A stretch of 64,000 nucleotides of DNA from Ricinus communis. Taxonomy: Eukaryota > Streptophyta > Magnoliopsida > Malpighiales > Euphorbiaceae. Below are positions 23,350 to 34,461 of this stretch, piece by piece. The stretch spans positions 30,725,159 through 30,789,158 of the forward strand of contig NC_063257.1 of NCBI RefSeq assembly GCF_019578655.1, written 5' to 3'. Each line of letters starts with the position of its first letter. Positions within the stretch are counted from its first letter, which is position 1. The notes beneath the pieces are model-generated. The model was not told the origin of the DNA. It made no database searches and saw only the letters and a list, made by a program, of their open reading frames with translations. The position numbers were made by a program, and so were the translations under genes.

Positions 23350-23660
23350 GCTTTGGTGAGGCTTGAAGAAGCTGAATGGCGGCGAGGAGGGGCTGTCAAA
23401 AGGTTTTGGAGGGTGAGGAGCTTAAATCTGGCATCAAATTTGCAAGAAAACGACGGCAGGAGGCTATTTTGGCAGTGGCCTCGAAGAGAACGTCTTCACC
23501 TCCTTGTTGCAGCAGAAATCCGGCGAGAGGGATAAGGAAGGAGTGGCGCGGGCAAGGAAAAGAAAGAGGGAGGGAAGCTTGATGGCTGGGTGGCAAAGAT
23601 GGGTGGCTAGAAACGGTGGAGATATGTGGGGGAGAGGAGTGCAGCAGGGGAGGAGGAAAG
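23350..23660. other. GC-rich purine-biased segment inside S1
   Basis: Local composition is much richer in G than the surroundings, which opens overlapping 60-100 residue frames on both strands. These translations are Arg/Gly- or Ser/Pro-rich and unlike any family known to me, so no gene is called. The segment sits near one end of the LTR, where an untranslated leader could lie. Confidence 0.5.
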
Positions 23661-24246
23661 AGGAAGGGGATGGGGACTTGGGTGATATTTGCCAACAAAT
23701 AAAAATGTCTACAAGCTCCCCTTTTAGTACATTGTTATAGTAACACCCTTATTTAATTTATTTTTTTACATATATATTTATATACTTAATCACTATTCTA
23801 GTAAATTGGCACTAATTAGACTCATAATAATAATGATAACTATATAAAATAAATAAACCATTAATAGTTAGTGTAAATTAAATCTGATTAAATAGAAAGT
23901 AAGTATTTTAAATAAGGCTAATATAAATAATTTTGACTCGCTCATTTAAAACTACAAAACTAAATTTAAAATTTACCAAAATCAATATATTATAATCATT
24001 GGATAATATAAAATTAAAAATGGTGTTTAATCACTCATAAAAAATATTAATTTACCAAATTACCCCCCAAAATAATGAAATTAAAATTTTAATAAAATTT
24101 ACGGGTGTTACAAAGACGATAGTAGAATATGCCACCTAATAGATTAAATCAGGACCGCGTGCACACTAGTAACAATTAGAGACAAGATGTGCCTTGGTCG
24201 AGCATAGCTCTTTAGGCTTATGAGAATTAGAATTGCCGGAGAAAAG

Positions 24247-24500
24247 TGTAATGACCTGGAACCATATTACATGAGATACTGTTCGCTTTGGCCTCCACTG
24301 GCCTCACGGTTTTGTCCCTTTAGCGGGTTCGAGAACTTCCCAGGAGATCACCCATCCTGAAATTTTCCGGAACTAAGCACGTTTAACTTTAGAGTTCCTA
24401 TAACTCCACAGCCAAACAACCAAAAAGCACCTCATGTGATTAGTTTCAACTCTTTATATGTATTATGAACTATTCCTCGCCTCATTTCAATGTGTAATTC
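24247..24500 (-). mobile_element. Cassandra-like LTR carrying 5S rRNA-type sequence
   Basis: After TGTAATGACC the plus strand has GAGATACTGTTCGCTTTGGC and GGCCTCACGGTTTT, then a segment at 24332-24412 whose reverse complement contains AGTTAAACGTGCTTAG and AGGATGGGTGATCTCCTGGG. These match the internal promoter A box and C box of plant 5S rRNA. Cassandra elements are small non-coding retrotransposons whose LTR holds 5S sequence. The right end is not defined and no second LTR is seen. Confidence 0.7.
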
Positions 24501-24559
24501 GATTCATTCATGTACCCCCGTACCTTAAAGTGCTGCCATCCTAGAAGTCTGCTAGAAGC

Positions 24560-25190
24560 TGCTCCTTGTCCAGGTATCCTATCCTTGCCCCTGCATCCAC
24601 TTCATGCCCTCATCATACCGCTTCTCTAGGCCAGGCTGTCATAAGTGACCTCGTTGGATTTAAGGACCATGGTCGAGCTTTGCTCTATAGGCATCATTCA
24701 TATTGGAATAAGGGAGCCTATTGGCTAATAGATTTAGAGTCTACGGTTCTGCTAATGTTCTTGTCATGTTTTTATAAAAAATGAATTTATCAATAATATA
24801 ATGTATGGATATTTACTTTTATGATTCATTCTATATTTATATAAATGTATTTATATTATATTTATATTTGTTTTTTATTATAAGATTTTAACTCACTCTT
24901 AAGACTAACAGTATCAAATTAATTTTTTAGGTGACAGTTAGGACCTTCGTAGCTTCACTGTTTTGTCAGCCCGATATCCTTCATCTTCGAGTTCAACATA
25001 ATTGCTTATCTTTGTATTTCCATAATTCACTTCGAGACATTGCATAGGACTTATATTAGGATTTATTTTAATATGTGTGGAATGATTATTAATGATGAAT
25101 ATTATTGATGTATATTAATAGTATGGTGAGATTAGATATGCATCAATAGGATTCTGTTTAGGTTAGTGTGGACTATGGTTTCAGGCATGC
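24560..25190 (-). mobile_element. Fragment of an S1-type LTR in inverse orientation
   Basis: TAGGTGACAGTTAGGACCTTC near 24928 and the following CCCGATATCCTTC align with the reverse complement of 20190-20275 in S1; ACTCACTCTTAAGACT also matches. Divergence is high and the ends are not defined. The 72-residue frame at 24566-24784 is not considered a gene. Confidence 0.5.
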
Positions 25191-25532
25191 ACCCAAGTGT
25201 CCTTAATGACTATGTTATTGCAAGGCTTTTCAACCTAATTGGGAACATGCTAACTAGTCATAGAGACTAGCGCGGAAAAAAAAGTCGCCACCTAGGTAAG
25301 TCACTAGGACACTTTTACTTCTTACATGGCATAACTAGATTCCATAAGAAAGTTTCGCTATATCTATGATGGATCCAGAAACCAACTTCGTTATTTGTGT
25401 ATTCCCGCCTTTAATTTTATTAGTTAATAATTTATTCTATATAAATGCAATATAATAATTTTCTACACATCAAGTAATACAACATGTTAGGTCTACCTAA
25501 TTCTACCTATGGGTGGCGGTCCACCTAATTCT
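25191..25532 (+). repeat. Tandem duplication, unit 1 (342 bp)
   Basis: Starts ACCCAAGTGT and contains CAAGGCTTTT, GGGAACATGC and GATGGATCCAGAA, all of which recur in order in the next unit. Identity is roughly three quarters by eye. Non-coding. Confidence 0.8.
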
Positions 25533-25835
25533 ACCCAAGTGTTTCTAGTAACTGTGGCACTACAAGGCTTTTTAACCTAGTTGGGAACATGTTGACTAAT
25601 CATAAAGACTAGTGCGGAGATAGAGTCGCCACCACGATAATTCTCCGGGATACTTTTACTAATTGAGTGGCGTAGTAAATTTCATAAGGAAGCTTCGCCA
25701 CATCCAGAGATGGATCCAGAAGCCAACTTCCTTATTTGGGTATCTTAGTCTTTAACTTTATTGTTTAATGAGCTATTTCCTATAAATATGGTAATTTATA
25801 TTTACAAGCATTCATTACAGCATGTGAGGTCTTTT
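25533..25835 (+). repeat. Tandem duplication, unit 2 (about 300 bp)
   Basis: Second copy, starting ACCCAAGTGT with CAAGGCTTTT, GGGAACATG and GATGGATCCAGAA at matching spacing. Unit 2 ends near CATGTGAGGTC, matching CATGTTAGGTC at the end of unit 1. Confidence 0.8.
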
Positions 25836-26229
25836 TAAGTCTAGCCCATTTTATTAGTCCCAACCCATGTTTGATTTGTTAGCTTATCTTACTGTTTAAT
25901 TATGTACAAGGAGGCCCAGCTGGTCTAGCCTAATTATAAATTGTTCATTTGATTACAACCTTTAAACCTAAGTAGACTACTTTCTATGTTGAGGCCAATT
26001 AAGTAATCTTAAATCTAGTATGACCTAATTAATTTAATTAAAGCATGACAAAGCCCACTAGGTCTATATTGATTTTAGATTTAACCTAATGAATTATAAT
26101 TTCATGTTAGGTTTAATTTTAACCCAAAGCCTACGTGTCCAATTTTTAATTAGGCAATCACATCGAATACATTGTCAGTATATATTCATGCGGAGGTCTC
26201 ATATGGAATAAACAACTAACTATAAGTTA
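25836..26229. other. AT-rich intergenic stretch
   Basis: No open frame or defined repeat. Short CTAGGTTTAA-like words recur (TTAGGTTTAATTTTAACCC). Probably decayed transposon sequence. Confidence 0.35.
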
Positions 26230-27841
26230 GCAAATAAGTGAATTTATCTAGTTGAGGCATTCTTGTTTATAAATATTTGGCATTCATCAAGCATAAAATA
26301 AAAATAAAAGTGCAAAAGTATAAATGTAAACTAAGAACAAAAGAAAAGTGCCCGAAAACTAAGTCACAATACATAAATATCGCCAAAAATCCATTAAAAT
26401 CCAAAAATTGGAGCAGAAAGGTGCAAAGCCGATCGGCTAAGGGTATAAAGCCGATCGAATTTAGGGCTTGGGATGGTCCATTTTGTGATTTTTCTTCGAT
26501 TTCTCACACCTAGGAGCCGATTTCACATGCATAGAAGATAAAAAATCAATTACAATGTGTAAAATAAAATAAGAAGCATATAACTATATAAAATTTAACT
26601 AGAAAGCCTAAGAATCATACGAACCTTAAAAATCAAGACAGACAGTAAGCAAATAATATATTTCAAGGCAGATTTTTAATTTTAATCACGTAACCCTAAA
26701 GATCTAATCCAATTATATAGGAACACAAATCATTCATGCTACCCTAATCATTTAACTAATCAGATTCAAAATCCAATAAAAGCTATATTATCATATTCGC
26801 TACCCAGCATGCCAAAAACATATTAATTCATAATAAACCCTAATATAATTGTGTAAAAATATAAAATAATAACAAATATTCTAATCATATTTCCAAAATC
26901 ACAAGACAAAAGAATTAGTTAAAGGGGAAAGTGATGTTGATGATGATGGATGTGGGGGAACCCTTAGGTTGTCACTGTAGATTATTGTTCTACGAGTCCC
27001 TAAGACGATGAAGCAGTTGAATCTAAGATTGGTTGGGAATCCAATTCTGCTTAGGCTTTGAAATTCTTCTATCATTCTCCAAGAAGTTTCCTAATATCAG
27101 TTCTTACTTAGTGACTTTTTCTCTCTATTTCCTAAAACTCACACTGCCTTTTTTAACGTTTGTCAATACCTTGGTTCTAGTATTTTATGTTTAATGATTA
27201 TTGCTAATAATTAATCAGCGTAGCTAATCCTAGACCTAGAGCATATTATTCTATTTATAGCAGTAGAGTTAGGAAACTCTAGAGGAGTATATAAGTGTTA
27301 ATTATTGTGAATAAAAAATAATCGATTATCTTTCCCTTTATCAGATTAATATCTGATAAAATAAAATCTTTTAAATTCAAATAATTATCACTAAAAATAT
27401 TTAAAAATCTCAATAATTATCACCAATCACTTTTAGAAACTCTTTTTTATCAATTTCGGCATTTAAGTAAAAAATATGCATAAAACGATCTCGAATCTCA
27501 AGAAATAGCCAATCGGCACTCTGTAGAGCCGATTTAGCTCTATGCTAAGTTGATCGGCTTTGTGTAGAGCCGATTGGTTTTGAGGGTAAAAGGTTTGAGA
27601 TTTTTTGGTGATTTAGTACATGTACTTGTAGAAAACTATCGTTTCACCCCTCAAACTTAATTTTTTTTCTGAAAATTGGGTCCAAATTGAATCAAGAAAA
27701 TTAATTTTGATTCAATTATTCTCAACCCTAGTCTAGATCTGCCTGTCCTTAATCCCTTGAGACTCGAGATAGGCAGTAACTTTCATCATAGAGTTTTCCA
27801 TAACTCCCTCAATATCTAGATTCGGAAAAAAGGTGCTGACA
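26230..27841 (-). mobile_element. X1: LTR-like unit with GCCGATCGG motifs
   Basis: The right end reads GGTGCTGACA, so the minus strand would start TGTCAGCACC. AGCCGATCGGCT-type words occur near 26430-26460 and 27510-27580. Several blocks align with X2 (53985-57650), including the ATATTTGGCA start, the gene-poor middle and the TCAATTATTCTCA...CCCTA end. The left edge is uncertain. No coding sequence is seen. Confidence 0.5.
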
Positions 27842-28007
27842 ACTACTCCCGGTTTGTCGAAATTTATAAGCACTCATGAGATTAAATAAATTGAGATAAA
27901 TTATAATATCAAGGATACGATAAAAGGATATTTTGATGAGTTGTAAAAGCCACGCCCCGTAAGCTCAAGTTGATGTAAAAAATTTTGATTTGATATGGGG
28001 ACACACC

Positions 28008-28203
28008 CGCTTGAATTTTGAGGACTACAGTTGCTTGAATTTTTCAGGACTACGCTCGCTTTAAATTTTGAGGACTACGCCTACTTGAAATTTTAAGGAC
28101 TACACCTGCTTGAAATTTTGAGGATTACGCCTGCTTGAAATTTTGAGGACTTTGCCTACTTGAAATTTTGAGGATTTCACTTTGAATTTTGAGGACTTCG
28201 CAC
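28008..28203 (+). repeat. 25-bp minisatellite, about 8 units
   Basis: Units read approximately TTGAAATTTTGAGGACTACG plus CCTGC, with small changes between copies (ACTACG, ATTACG, ACTTTG, ACTTCG). Confidence 0.9.
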
Positions 28204-28233
28204 TTTTAGGGTACTAAATTTGACTTTTAGTTG

Positions 28234-28487
28234 AAAATTCCCACTTCGAGGTGAAAGTGACTTTAATAGACGTCTTCTGGAGACTGTATTGGTAATTGGC
28301 TCATCCGGGGACTAAAGTGTAATTTTTTGATAAGTCAGTGACCAAAATGACATTTTACTAAAAATTCCCATCTTGGGATGCAATCGACTTTGACAAATGA
28401 CTTTTGAAGACTATATTGGTAATTGGCCATCCGTGGACTAAGATGTAATTTTTAAAAGGCTAGGGACCAAAACATCATTTTTATCTT
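28234..28487 (+). repeat. 127-bp tandem duplication
   Basis: Two units (28234-28360 and 28361-28487) each begin AAAATTCCCA and contain TATTGGTAATTGGC, GGACTAA and a GACCAAAA end. Identity is moderate. Confidence 0.85.
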
Positions 28488-28491
28488 GTTT

Positions 28492-28495
<4 letters not shown>

Positions 28496-28559
<64 letters not shown>
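28496..28559 (+). repeat. (AT)n microsatellite
   Basis: About 32 perfect AT pairs directly against the truncated end of EPRV copy F. Confidence 0.95.
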
Positions 28560-28561
<2 letters not shown>

Positions 28562-28589
28562 CTCTCACTCACTTTTGTTTTTTCTTTGT

Positions 28590-28662
28590 CTTTTCTTTTC
28601 TTTTCTTTTCTTTTCTTTTCTTTTCTTTTCTTTTCTTTTTCTTTTGTTTTTCTTTTCTTTTT
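28590..28662 (-). repeat. (AAAAG)n tract in copy F 3' region
   Basis: Pentamer repeat (TTTTC on the plus strand), matching tracts at 36032-36130 and 41581-41610 at the same viral position, between ORF2 and the promoter. Its length differs among copies. Confidence 0.85.
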
Positions 28663-28749
28663 GTAGGCTTTAGTGTGGGCTTTTTGGCCAACCTGAAACC
28701 TTAGGCTACCATTTCCGGTTTTTAACCCATGGGCTTTAAAAGAAGGAGA

Positions 28750-29610
28750 TAATGTTATGAGATTTTGAGTATCCCATGTGATCATCTCCCATTTGGATCA
28801 TCAAATCGAATCACGTGATCTAGCCTTTGGAAGAGGATGATGATGAGGCTTTGGATTTGCCTTTAGAAGAACTGTTTCGGACAAGCATTTTATAAGTTGT
28901 AGGAAATCTTCTTGATTTGGGGTGACAAGCTTTGGAAGGAGAAAAGACTTCATGCCAGAACGTTGTTTGTTCTTTAGGAGGCAAGAAGCTATGTTTGGTC
29001 GAGAAGTTTTGAGCGGCTTTTAGGGATTTGTCTTGGTGGTTGAATTTATCCCACCATTTTACTTTGAATCGACGGATAAGTGTAATCTCACCATCGGGCA
29101 GTTAGTGAAAGTACCATGCACGTACCAGGTAAAAATTTGAATAGAAAGGAAGGAAAACGCTTTTCCATGGAATTTGGTTTGTAATTTGCTTTGAATAGGT
29201 TGAACAGGGGTAAGACTTGGAATAAGAGTCTCAGGGCATTACCGTAGTAATTCCACCAACTGTTTAAACCAGTGAGGATTTTGGAGGTTTGGATATTGGT
29301 GTCGAAGTAGAATAGCCGGAGTGGCTTCTTCCTTCGTTTTGGATAAGAAGGTATTGAACCGGGCTTCGGTAATCCCGATAGGAGAAAGAGGTGTTAAGAT
29401 TTGAAGGGTAGGTTCTTTTTAGAAGTAGGGAAGGAGCGAAGAGTGTAAATCCATACCCCAATCGGACGGGTGAAGGATTCTTTGGATTGTGCATGTTGAA
29501 TATGCGGTCTTTATGGGCTTTGAAGTTGAAGGAGGACTTCCCTTGGGCTTTGAATTTTAGTACGGTTTGAAGAGGCCGTGGACTTTTCTTCTTTAGATTT
29601 CGATTTTCTT
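28750..29610 (-). pseudogene. Copy F ORF2, internally deleted
   Basis: Aligns with both ends of ORF2 in D and E. Sequence equivalent to about 34550-35165 of copy E is absent; the joint lies near 29520 at AAGCCCA-like short homology. Remaining frames (for example 29264-29494) are short and interrupted. Confidence 0.7.
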
Positions 29611-31397
29611 GGCATTTGTATCCTCACTGTTTTGTAAAAACTCTGGTTAGAAAGTCGGGAATAGAATTTGATTCTCCTCGAATAAATTCAATCTCGAAAT
29701 CAAAAACAGATAAGATAGCTTGCAATGAAAATTTGTTTGAAGCTATATTTTGGACATCTTTTGTAAAACTTCTTTTGCGATTTGCAATCAATCCTTAAAA
29801 GAAATTTTTGATTTAAAAGATCGCTTTGAAATTTAGAAATACAGAGAACTATCGAAGGATTTCCTTTTGATAGTAGAATAATTCTTTTAGTATCGTTCGA
29901 CAATGATAAACCGGACAATACATTCTTTGGAATTTTGGACTTGTGAAGAATCACACCATACACCTAACTCGTGCATCCGTTTCTACAATCTTAAATCGGA
30001 AGGATCAACTAGATCGTGAGAATTTCTAAAACTTGTTTTTTAATGCTTTGGACTATCTTTGTATGTTGATCGGACCCGGAGGGGTTTTCCTTAGCCTATC
30101 ATGCGGGCTTTGCAAGGCAGTTTAAATTAGGATAAAATCCATAACATAATTTAAACTACTGAAAATCTTTGAAGTTGGGTTTTTCCAAAATTTTATCCGG
30201 AAACTTTGAAGTGAATGCAAGGGATCTCTCAATTGGAGTAATTGTACCCCGAGAGATGTAATGACCAAGAAATCTAATTTTCGTTTGAAAAGAGATATCT
30301 TAGACTTTGAAACCACTAAACCATTTTTCTTAACAACATAGAAAACGTTTAGGTGTTTAAAATGTTCAATGGAATTTGAAAGATTAAAACATCATCTATG
30401 TAGACAATGCGAACTTTGAAATGGATTAAAAATGTCATTCATGATTTTCCGAAATTCGGAAGGGCATTTTTAATCCAAAGGCATGACATTCCACTCATAT
30501 TAAATGAATGGAATTGTAAATGCCGTTTTGTAGCGATCTTTTGGATCAATCTGGATTTGCCAAATCCACAGTTTCATGTCAAACTTTGAAAAGATGAATG
30601 CGAATCGGTTTTGTAAAGATCTTTCTTATTTGGAATAGGATACCTAATCCACTTAAGAGCTTTGTTCGGGGTTTATAGTTGATCACTAGCCTAGGAGTTC
30701 CTCTTTCTATTTCGCTATTCTTATTGACATAGAAAGTTTGCACAAGACCAAGGTGATCTAGACTTTGTAATTAAACCGCGAACTCAAGATCTTTAATCTA
30801 CAATGTGATAGCTTTCAAAGACTCATTCATCCGAATGGGTCTAGCTTTAGTAGGGATTTGTTTATCCGAAAATCATTTCATATGGCAAATCTACCATATG
30901 TTGCTTCGATTCCAAAAGCATTTGGAAGATCGGGCGAGTTCATTCTCAATCTTCATTTGAAAATCGAAATTTTCTTTGAATAAAATCATTTTGTAGTTGA
31001 TCTAGGATTCTCTTGAACCCACATCTTGTTGAAGATGAGAAAGATGGGTCTGTTTTCCTTTGATCAAAGCATTGATTTCAAAATTGTAAATGGAATGGGC
31101 TTTGATAAGATTCAAATTTCTCTTTTTGGTTTTTCTGAAAGGAAAAACAATCTTTGAATCTTTAGCTTTGAAAATGATTCAGTGATTGTTACTTTAAAGG
31201 AGTTATCAAATTGATAAGCAGGTCCTAAGATAACTTGATTTCTTTGAAGATCCTTTATGAATAAAAATATTCTTTAAAGCAATGTTATTATTAAGAATTA
31301 AACCCGGTTGCAATGATCTTAATCTTTGAAAGAATTAGAAGTATTCTTTCTTTGGTTTCTTGGTGAAACCTTTTAGGAACAGTTCACGATTGATACA
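29611..31397 (-). pseudogene. Copy F reverse transcriptase-RNase H, heavily frameshifted
   Basis: DNA aligns throughout with copies D and E, including the segment for the catalytic aspartates (plus-strand ACATCATCTATGTAGAC at about 30388-30405), but no frame stays open beyond about 90 residues. Differences from E often fall at CAG/CTG sites, such as CCGG for CAGG near 30070. Confidence 0.75.
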
Positions 31398-31897
31398 NNN
31401 NNNNNNNNNNNNNNNNNNNNNNNNNNNNNNNNNNNNNNNNNNNNNNNNNNNNNNNNNNNNNNNNNNNNNNNNNNNNNNNNNNNNNNNNNNNNNNNNNNNN
31501 NNNNNNNNNNNNNNNNNNNNNNNNNNNNNNNNNNNNNNNNNNNNNNNNNNNNNNNNNNNNNNNNNNNNNNNNNNNNNNNNNNNNNNNNNNNNNNNNNNNN
31601 NNNNNNNNNNNNNNNNNNNNNNNNNNNNNNNNNNNNNNNNNNNNNNNNNNNNNNNNNNNNNNNNNNNNNNNNNNNNNNNNNNNNNNNNNNNNNNNNNNNN
31701 NNNNNNNNNNNNNNNNNNNNNNNNNNNNNNNNNNNNNNNNNNNNNNNNNNNNNNNNNNNNNNNNNNNNNNNNNNNNNNNNNNNNNNNNNNNNNNNNNNNN
31801 NNNNNNNNNNNNNNNNNNNNNNNNNNNNNNNNNNNNNNNNNNNNNNNNNNNNNNNNNNNNNNNNNNNNNNNNNNNNNNNNNNNNNNNNNNNNNNNNN
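31398..31897. other. Assembly gap of 500 N
   Basis: Exactly 500 unknown bases, a conventional gap size. Flanks on both sides are minus-strand pieces of one EPRV copy, so the true missing sequence is probably viral. Confidence 0.99.
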
Positions 31898-32240
31898 TTT
31901 CTTTTGGACCTCGTATTTCCCAATCACAATATGTTTGAAAATCTTCAATAGTGATTTCTTCACTATTTACTAGACCTTGTACCTCGATGATTCAGAGGCG
32001 GAAGAATTTGAGAAAGAAGAAGATCTACGGAAGAAAGGTTCTAAATTCATTTTAACCTAAACCAAAATAACTTTCTAGACAAGCTCCTGGACCATGCCTC
32101 AAATACTTTACTCATTCAGACTTACTATCAAGATAAAATGAACAGAACTTGCCTATAGGAAACCCGATGCGCCTAAAATGAATGTAAAATCTTCAGAATG
32201 TAGATACGCTCTAATCCCGAACCCAATTGGCTCGATACCA
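31898..32240 (-). pseudogene. Copy F 5' end: primer site, leader and ORF1 start
   Basis: The minus strand has a primer-site variant TGGTATCGAGCC (32229-32240), a leader of about 180 bases, and an ORF1 start at 32050-32048 (MNLEPF). This N-terminus matches copy C at 36958-37110. It runs into the N gap after about 50 codons. Confidence 0.8.
32229..32240 (-). promoter_or_regulatory. Copy F primer binding site variant
   Basis: TGGTATCGAGCC lacks one base of TGGTATCAGAGCC, with CG in place of CAG. Its position before the ORF1 leader supports the call. Confidence 0.75.
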
Positions 32241-32242
32241 AT

Positions 32243-34460
32243 CTTTAAAAGAAATTTTAAAAACCGAATCGTTCCTTCTTCAGTAAGAATACTTATGATC
32301 TTACTATGATTTTGGACAAAGGGAAGAAGTTAAAAACCCTCTTCCCACTGCTCAGAACCCGTATGAGATTAAAACCATCAAAATGTGAACTCAAAGAGTT
32401 GAAAGAAAAACAACAAAATGATTCCGTTTTGTCTAAAGCTCGATCCTCAAATGCATAATGATTCCGATTCGATGAGGAAATGATTTTCAAAACCTTGAAG
32501 TTTCCGAAATGTTCCCAAAACTTTATCAATGTTTTAAAGGAAATTACTTCAAGAAAATATTTGATTCAAATAAAGCTTGTTTTCCCTGGTGATTTCCGGA
32601 TAGAAACCATCGCGTTGTTTGATACAGAGTGCACTCAATTGTATCAACGCGAATCGGTTCCTAAAAGGTTTCATCAAGAAACCAAAGAAAGGCTAACTTC
32701 AGCCCAATTCTTCAAAGATTAAGATCACGGTAAAACTGGCCGCAATTCTTAATAATAACATTGCTTTAAAGAATGTTTTTATTCTTACAAAGGATCTTCA
32801 AAGTAAACTGTTATCTTAGGGACTCCGCTTATCAATTTGATAACTCCCTTTAAAGTGACAACTGCCGGAATCATTTTCAAAGCTAAAGATTCAAAGATTG
32901 TTTTTCCTTTCTAGAAAAACCAAAAAGAGAAATTTGAATCTTATCAAAGCACATTCCATTTACAATTTTGAAATCAATGCTTTGATCGAAGATAAACAAA
33001 CCCATCTTTCTCATCTTCAACAAGATGTGGGTTTGAAGAGAATCCTAGATCAACTGCGAAATGATTTTGTTCAAAGAAAAATTTCGATTTTCAAATGAAG
33101 ATTGAGAATGAACTCGCTCCGATCTTCCAAATGCTTTTGGAATCGAAGCAATATATGGTAGATTTGCCATGAAAATAATTTTTCGGATAAGCAAATCTCT
33201 ACTAAAGCCGGACCCATTCGGATGAATGAGTCTTTAGAAAGCCAACGCAGATTAGAGATTAAAGATCTTGAGTCTAAGGGTTTAATTACAAAGTCTAGAT
33301 CACCTTGGTTCAGCAAACTTTCTATGTCAATAAGAATAGTGAAATAGAAAGAGGAACTCCTAGGCTAGTGATCAACTATAAACCCCCGAACAAAGCTCTT
33401 AAGTGGATTAGGTATCCTATTCCAAATAAGAAAGATCTTTTACAAAACTGCATTCGCTTTCATCTTTCAAAGTTTGACATGAAATCGGGATTTTGGCAAA
33501 TCCGGATTGATCCAAAAGATCGCTACAAAACGGCATTTACAAATTCCATCTTGGCCAATACGAGTGAATGTTTATGCTCTTTCGATTAAAAATGCCCTTC
33601 CGAATTTCGGAAAATCATGAATGACATTTTTAATCCATTTCAAAGTTCGCATCAGTCTACATAGATGATGTTTTAATCTTTCAAATTCCATTGAATAAAG
33701 ATTTTAAACACCTAGAAACGTTTTTCTATGTTGTTAAGAAAAATGGTTTAGTGGTTTCAAAGTCCAAGATATCTCTTTTCAAACGAAATTAGATTTCTTG
33801 GTCATTACATCTCCTGGTACAATTACTCCAATTGAGAGATCCCTTGCATTCACTTCAAAGTTTCCGGATAAAATTTTGGAAAAACCCAACTTCAAAGATT
33901 TCTTGGTAGTTTAAATTATGTTATGGATTTTTATCCTAATTTAAACTGTCTTGCAAAGCCCCCGCATGATAGGCTAAGGAAAAACCCCCTCCTTGTCCGA
34001 TCAACATACAAAGATAGTCCAAAGCATTAAAAACAAGTTTTAGAAATTCCTTGTTCAGATTCAACCGATCCTTCAGATTTAAGATCAGAGAAAACTGCAT
34101 CGTAGTTAGGTTACGTGGGATTCTAAAGCAAGTCCAAATTCCAAAGAATGTATTGTCCAGTTTATCACACCGAACGATACTCAAAAGAATTATTCTACTA
34201 TCAAAAGGAAATCCTTTCGATAGTTCTCTCAGATTTCTAAATTTCAAAGCGATCTTTTAAATCAAAATTTCTTTTAAGGATTGATTGCAAATCGCAAAAG
34301 AAGTTTTACAAAAGATGTCCAAAATATAGCTTCAAAACAAATTTCGCCTGGCAAGCTATCTTATCTGTTTTTGATTTCAGGATTGAATTTATTCGAGGAG
34401 AATCAAATTCTATTCCCGACTTTCTAACCGGAGAGTTTTTACAAAACAGGAGTGATACAA
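32243..34460 (+). pseudogene. Copy E protease, reverse transcriptase and RNase H, broken
   Basis: The protease region (32560-32720) keeps ETIALFDT but the following residues are altered. The reverse transcriptase piece at 33305-33589 has GTPRLVINYKPPNKALKWIR and FDMKSGFWQIRIDPKDRYK. Catalytic YIDD codons lie at 33658-33669 in another frame. RNase H sequence runs to about 34440. At least five frame changes are needed to follow it. Confidence 0.78.
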
Positions 34461-34461
34461 A

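Larger units (their letters stand above)
19886..24112. mobile_element. S1: solo LTR (about 4.2 kb with nested S2)
   Basis: The unit starts TGTTACGACCCG and ends ACGGGTGTTACA. Flanks are AAGAT (19881-19885) and AAGAC (24113-24117), a target duplication with one change. No gag or pol is present, so it is a solo LTR left by recombination. Without S2 it is about 2.77 kb. It contains imperfect AAT repeats near 20898-20990 and a GC-rich segment at 23350-23660. Its ends resemble S4 (59500-61466) and the T1 LTR in reverse, suggesting one retrotransposon superfamily. Confidence 0.75.
28560..31397 (-). mobile_element. EPRV family 2 copy F, 3' part
   Basis: Reading from the gap at 31397 leftward: end of protease, reverse transcriptase, RNase H, ORF2 with a roughly 0.6-kb internal deletion, and an AAAAG-repeat (TTTTC on the plus strand) before truncation at the AT microsatellite. 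It is an inverted near-copy of E (32639-36150). Many short indels relative to D and E break every frame. The 5' end of the same copy is probably the minus-strand piece at 31898-32240, beyond the gap. Confidence 0.82.

Noticed and set aside
23353..23740. Overlapping Arg/Gly- and Ser/Pro-rich frames
   Set aside because: Open on both strands because of local G richness inside solo LTR S1; no family resemblance.
24332..24412. Functional 5S rRNA gene
   Set aside because: The middle of the 5S sequence is diverged and the surroundings fit a Cassandra-type LTR rather than a 5S array.
28008..28203. CRISPR-like array
   Set aside because: Units are contiguous 25-bp tandem repeats without unique spacers, in plant DNA; this is a minisatellite.
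31360..31963. Three long open frames across 31360-31963
   Set aside because: They are made almost wholly of unknown residues translated from the 500-N gap.
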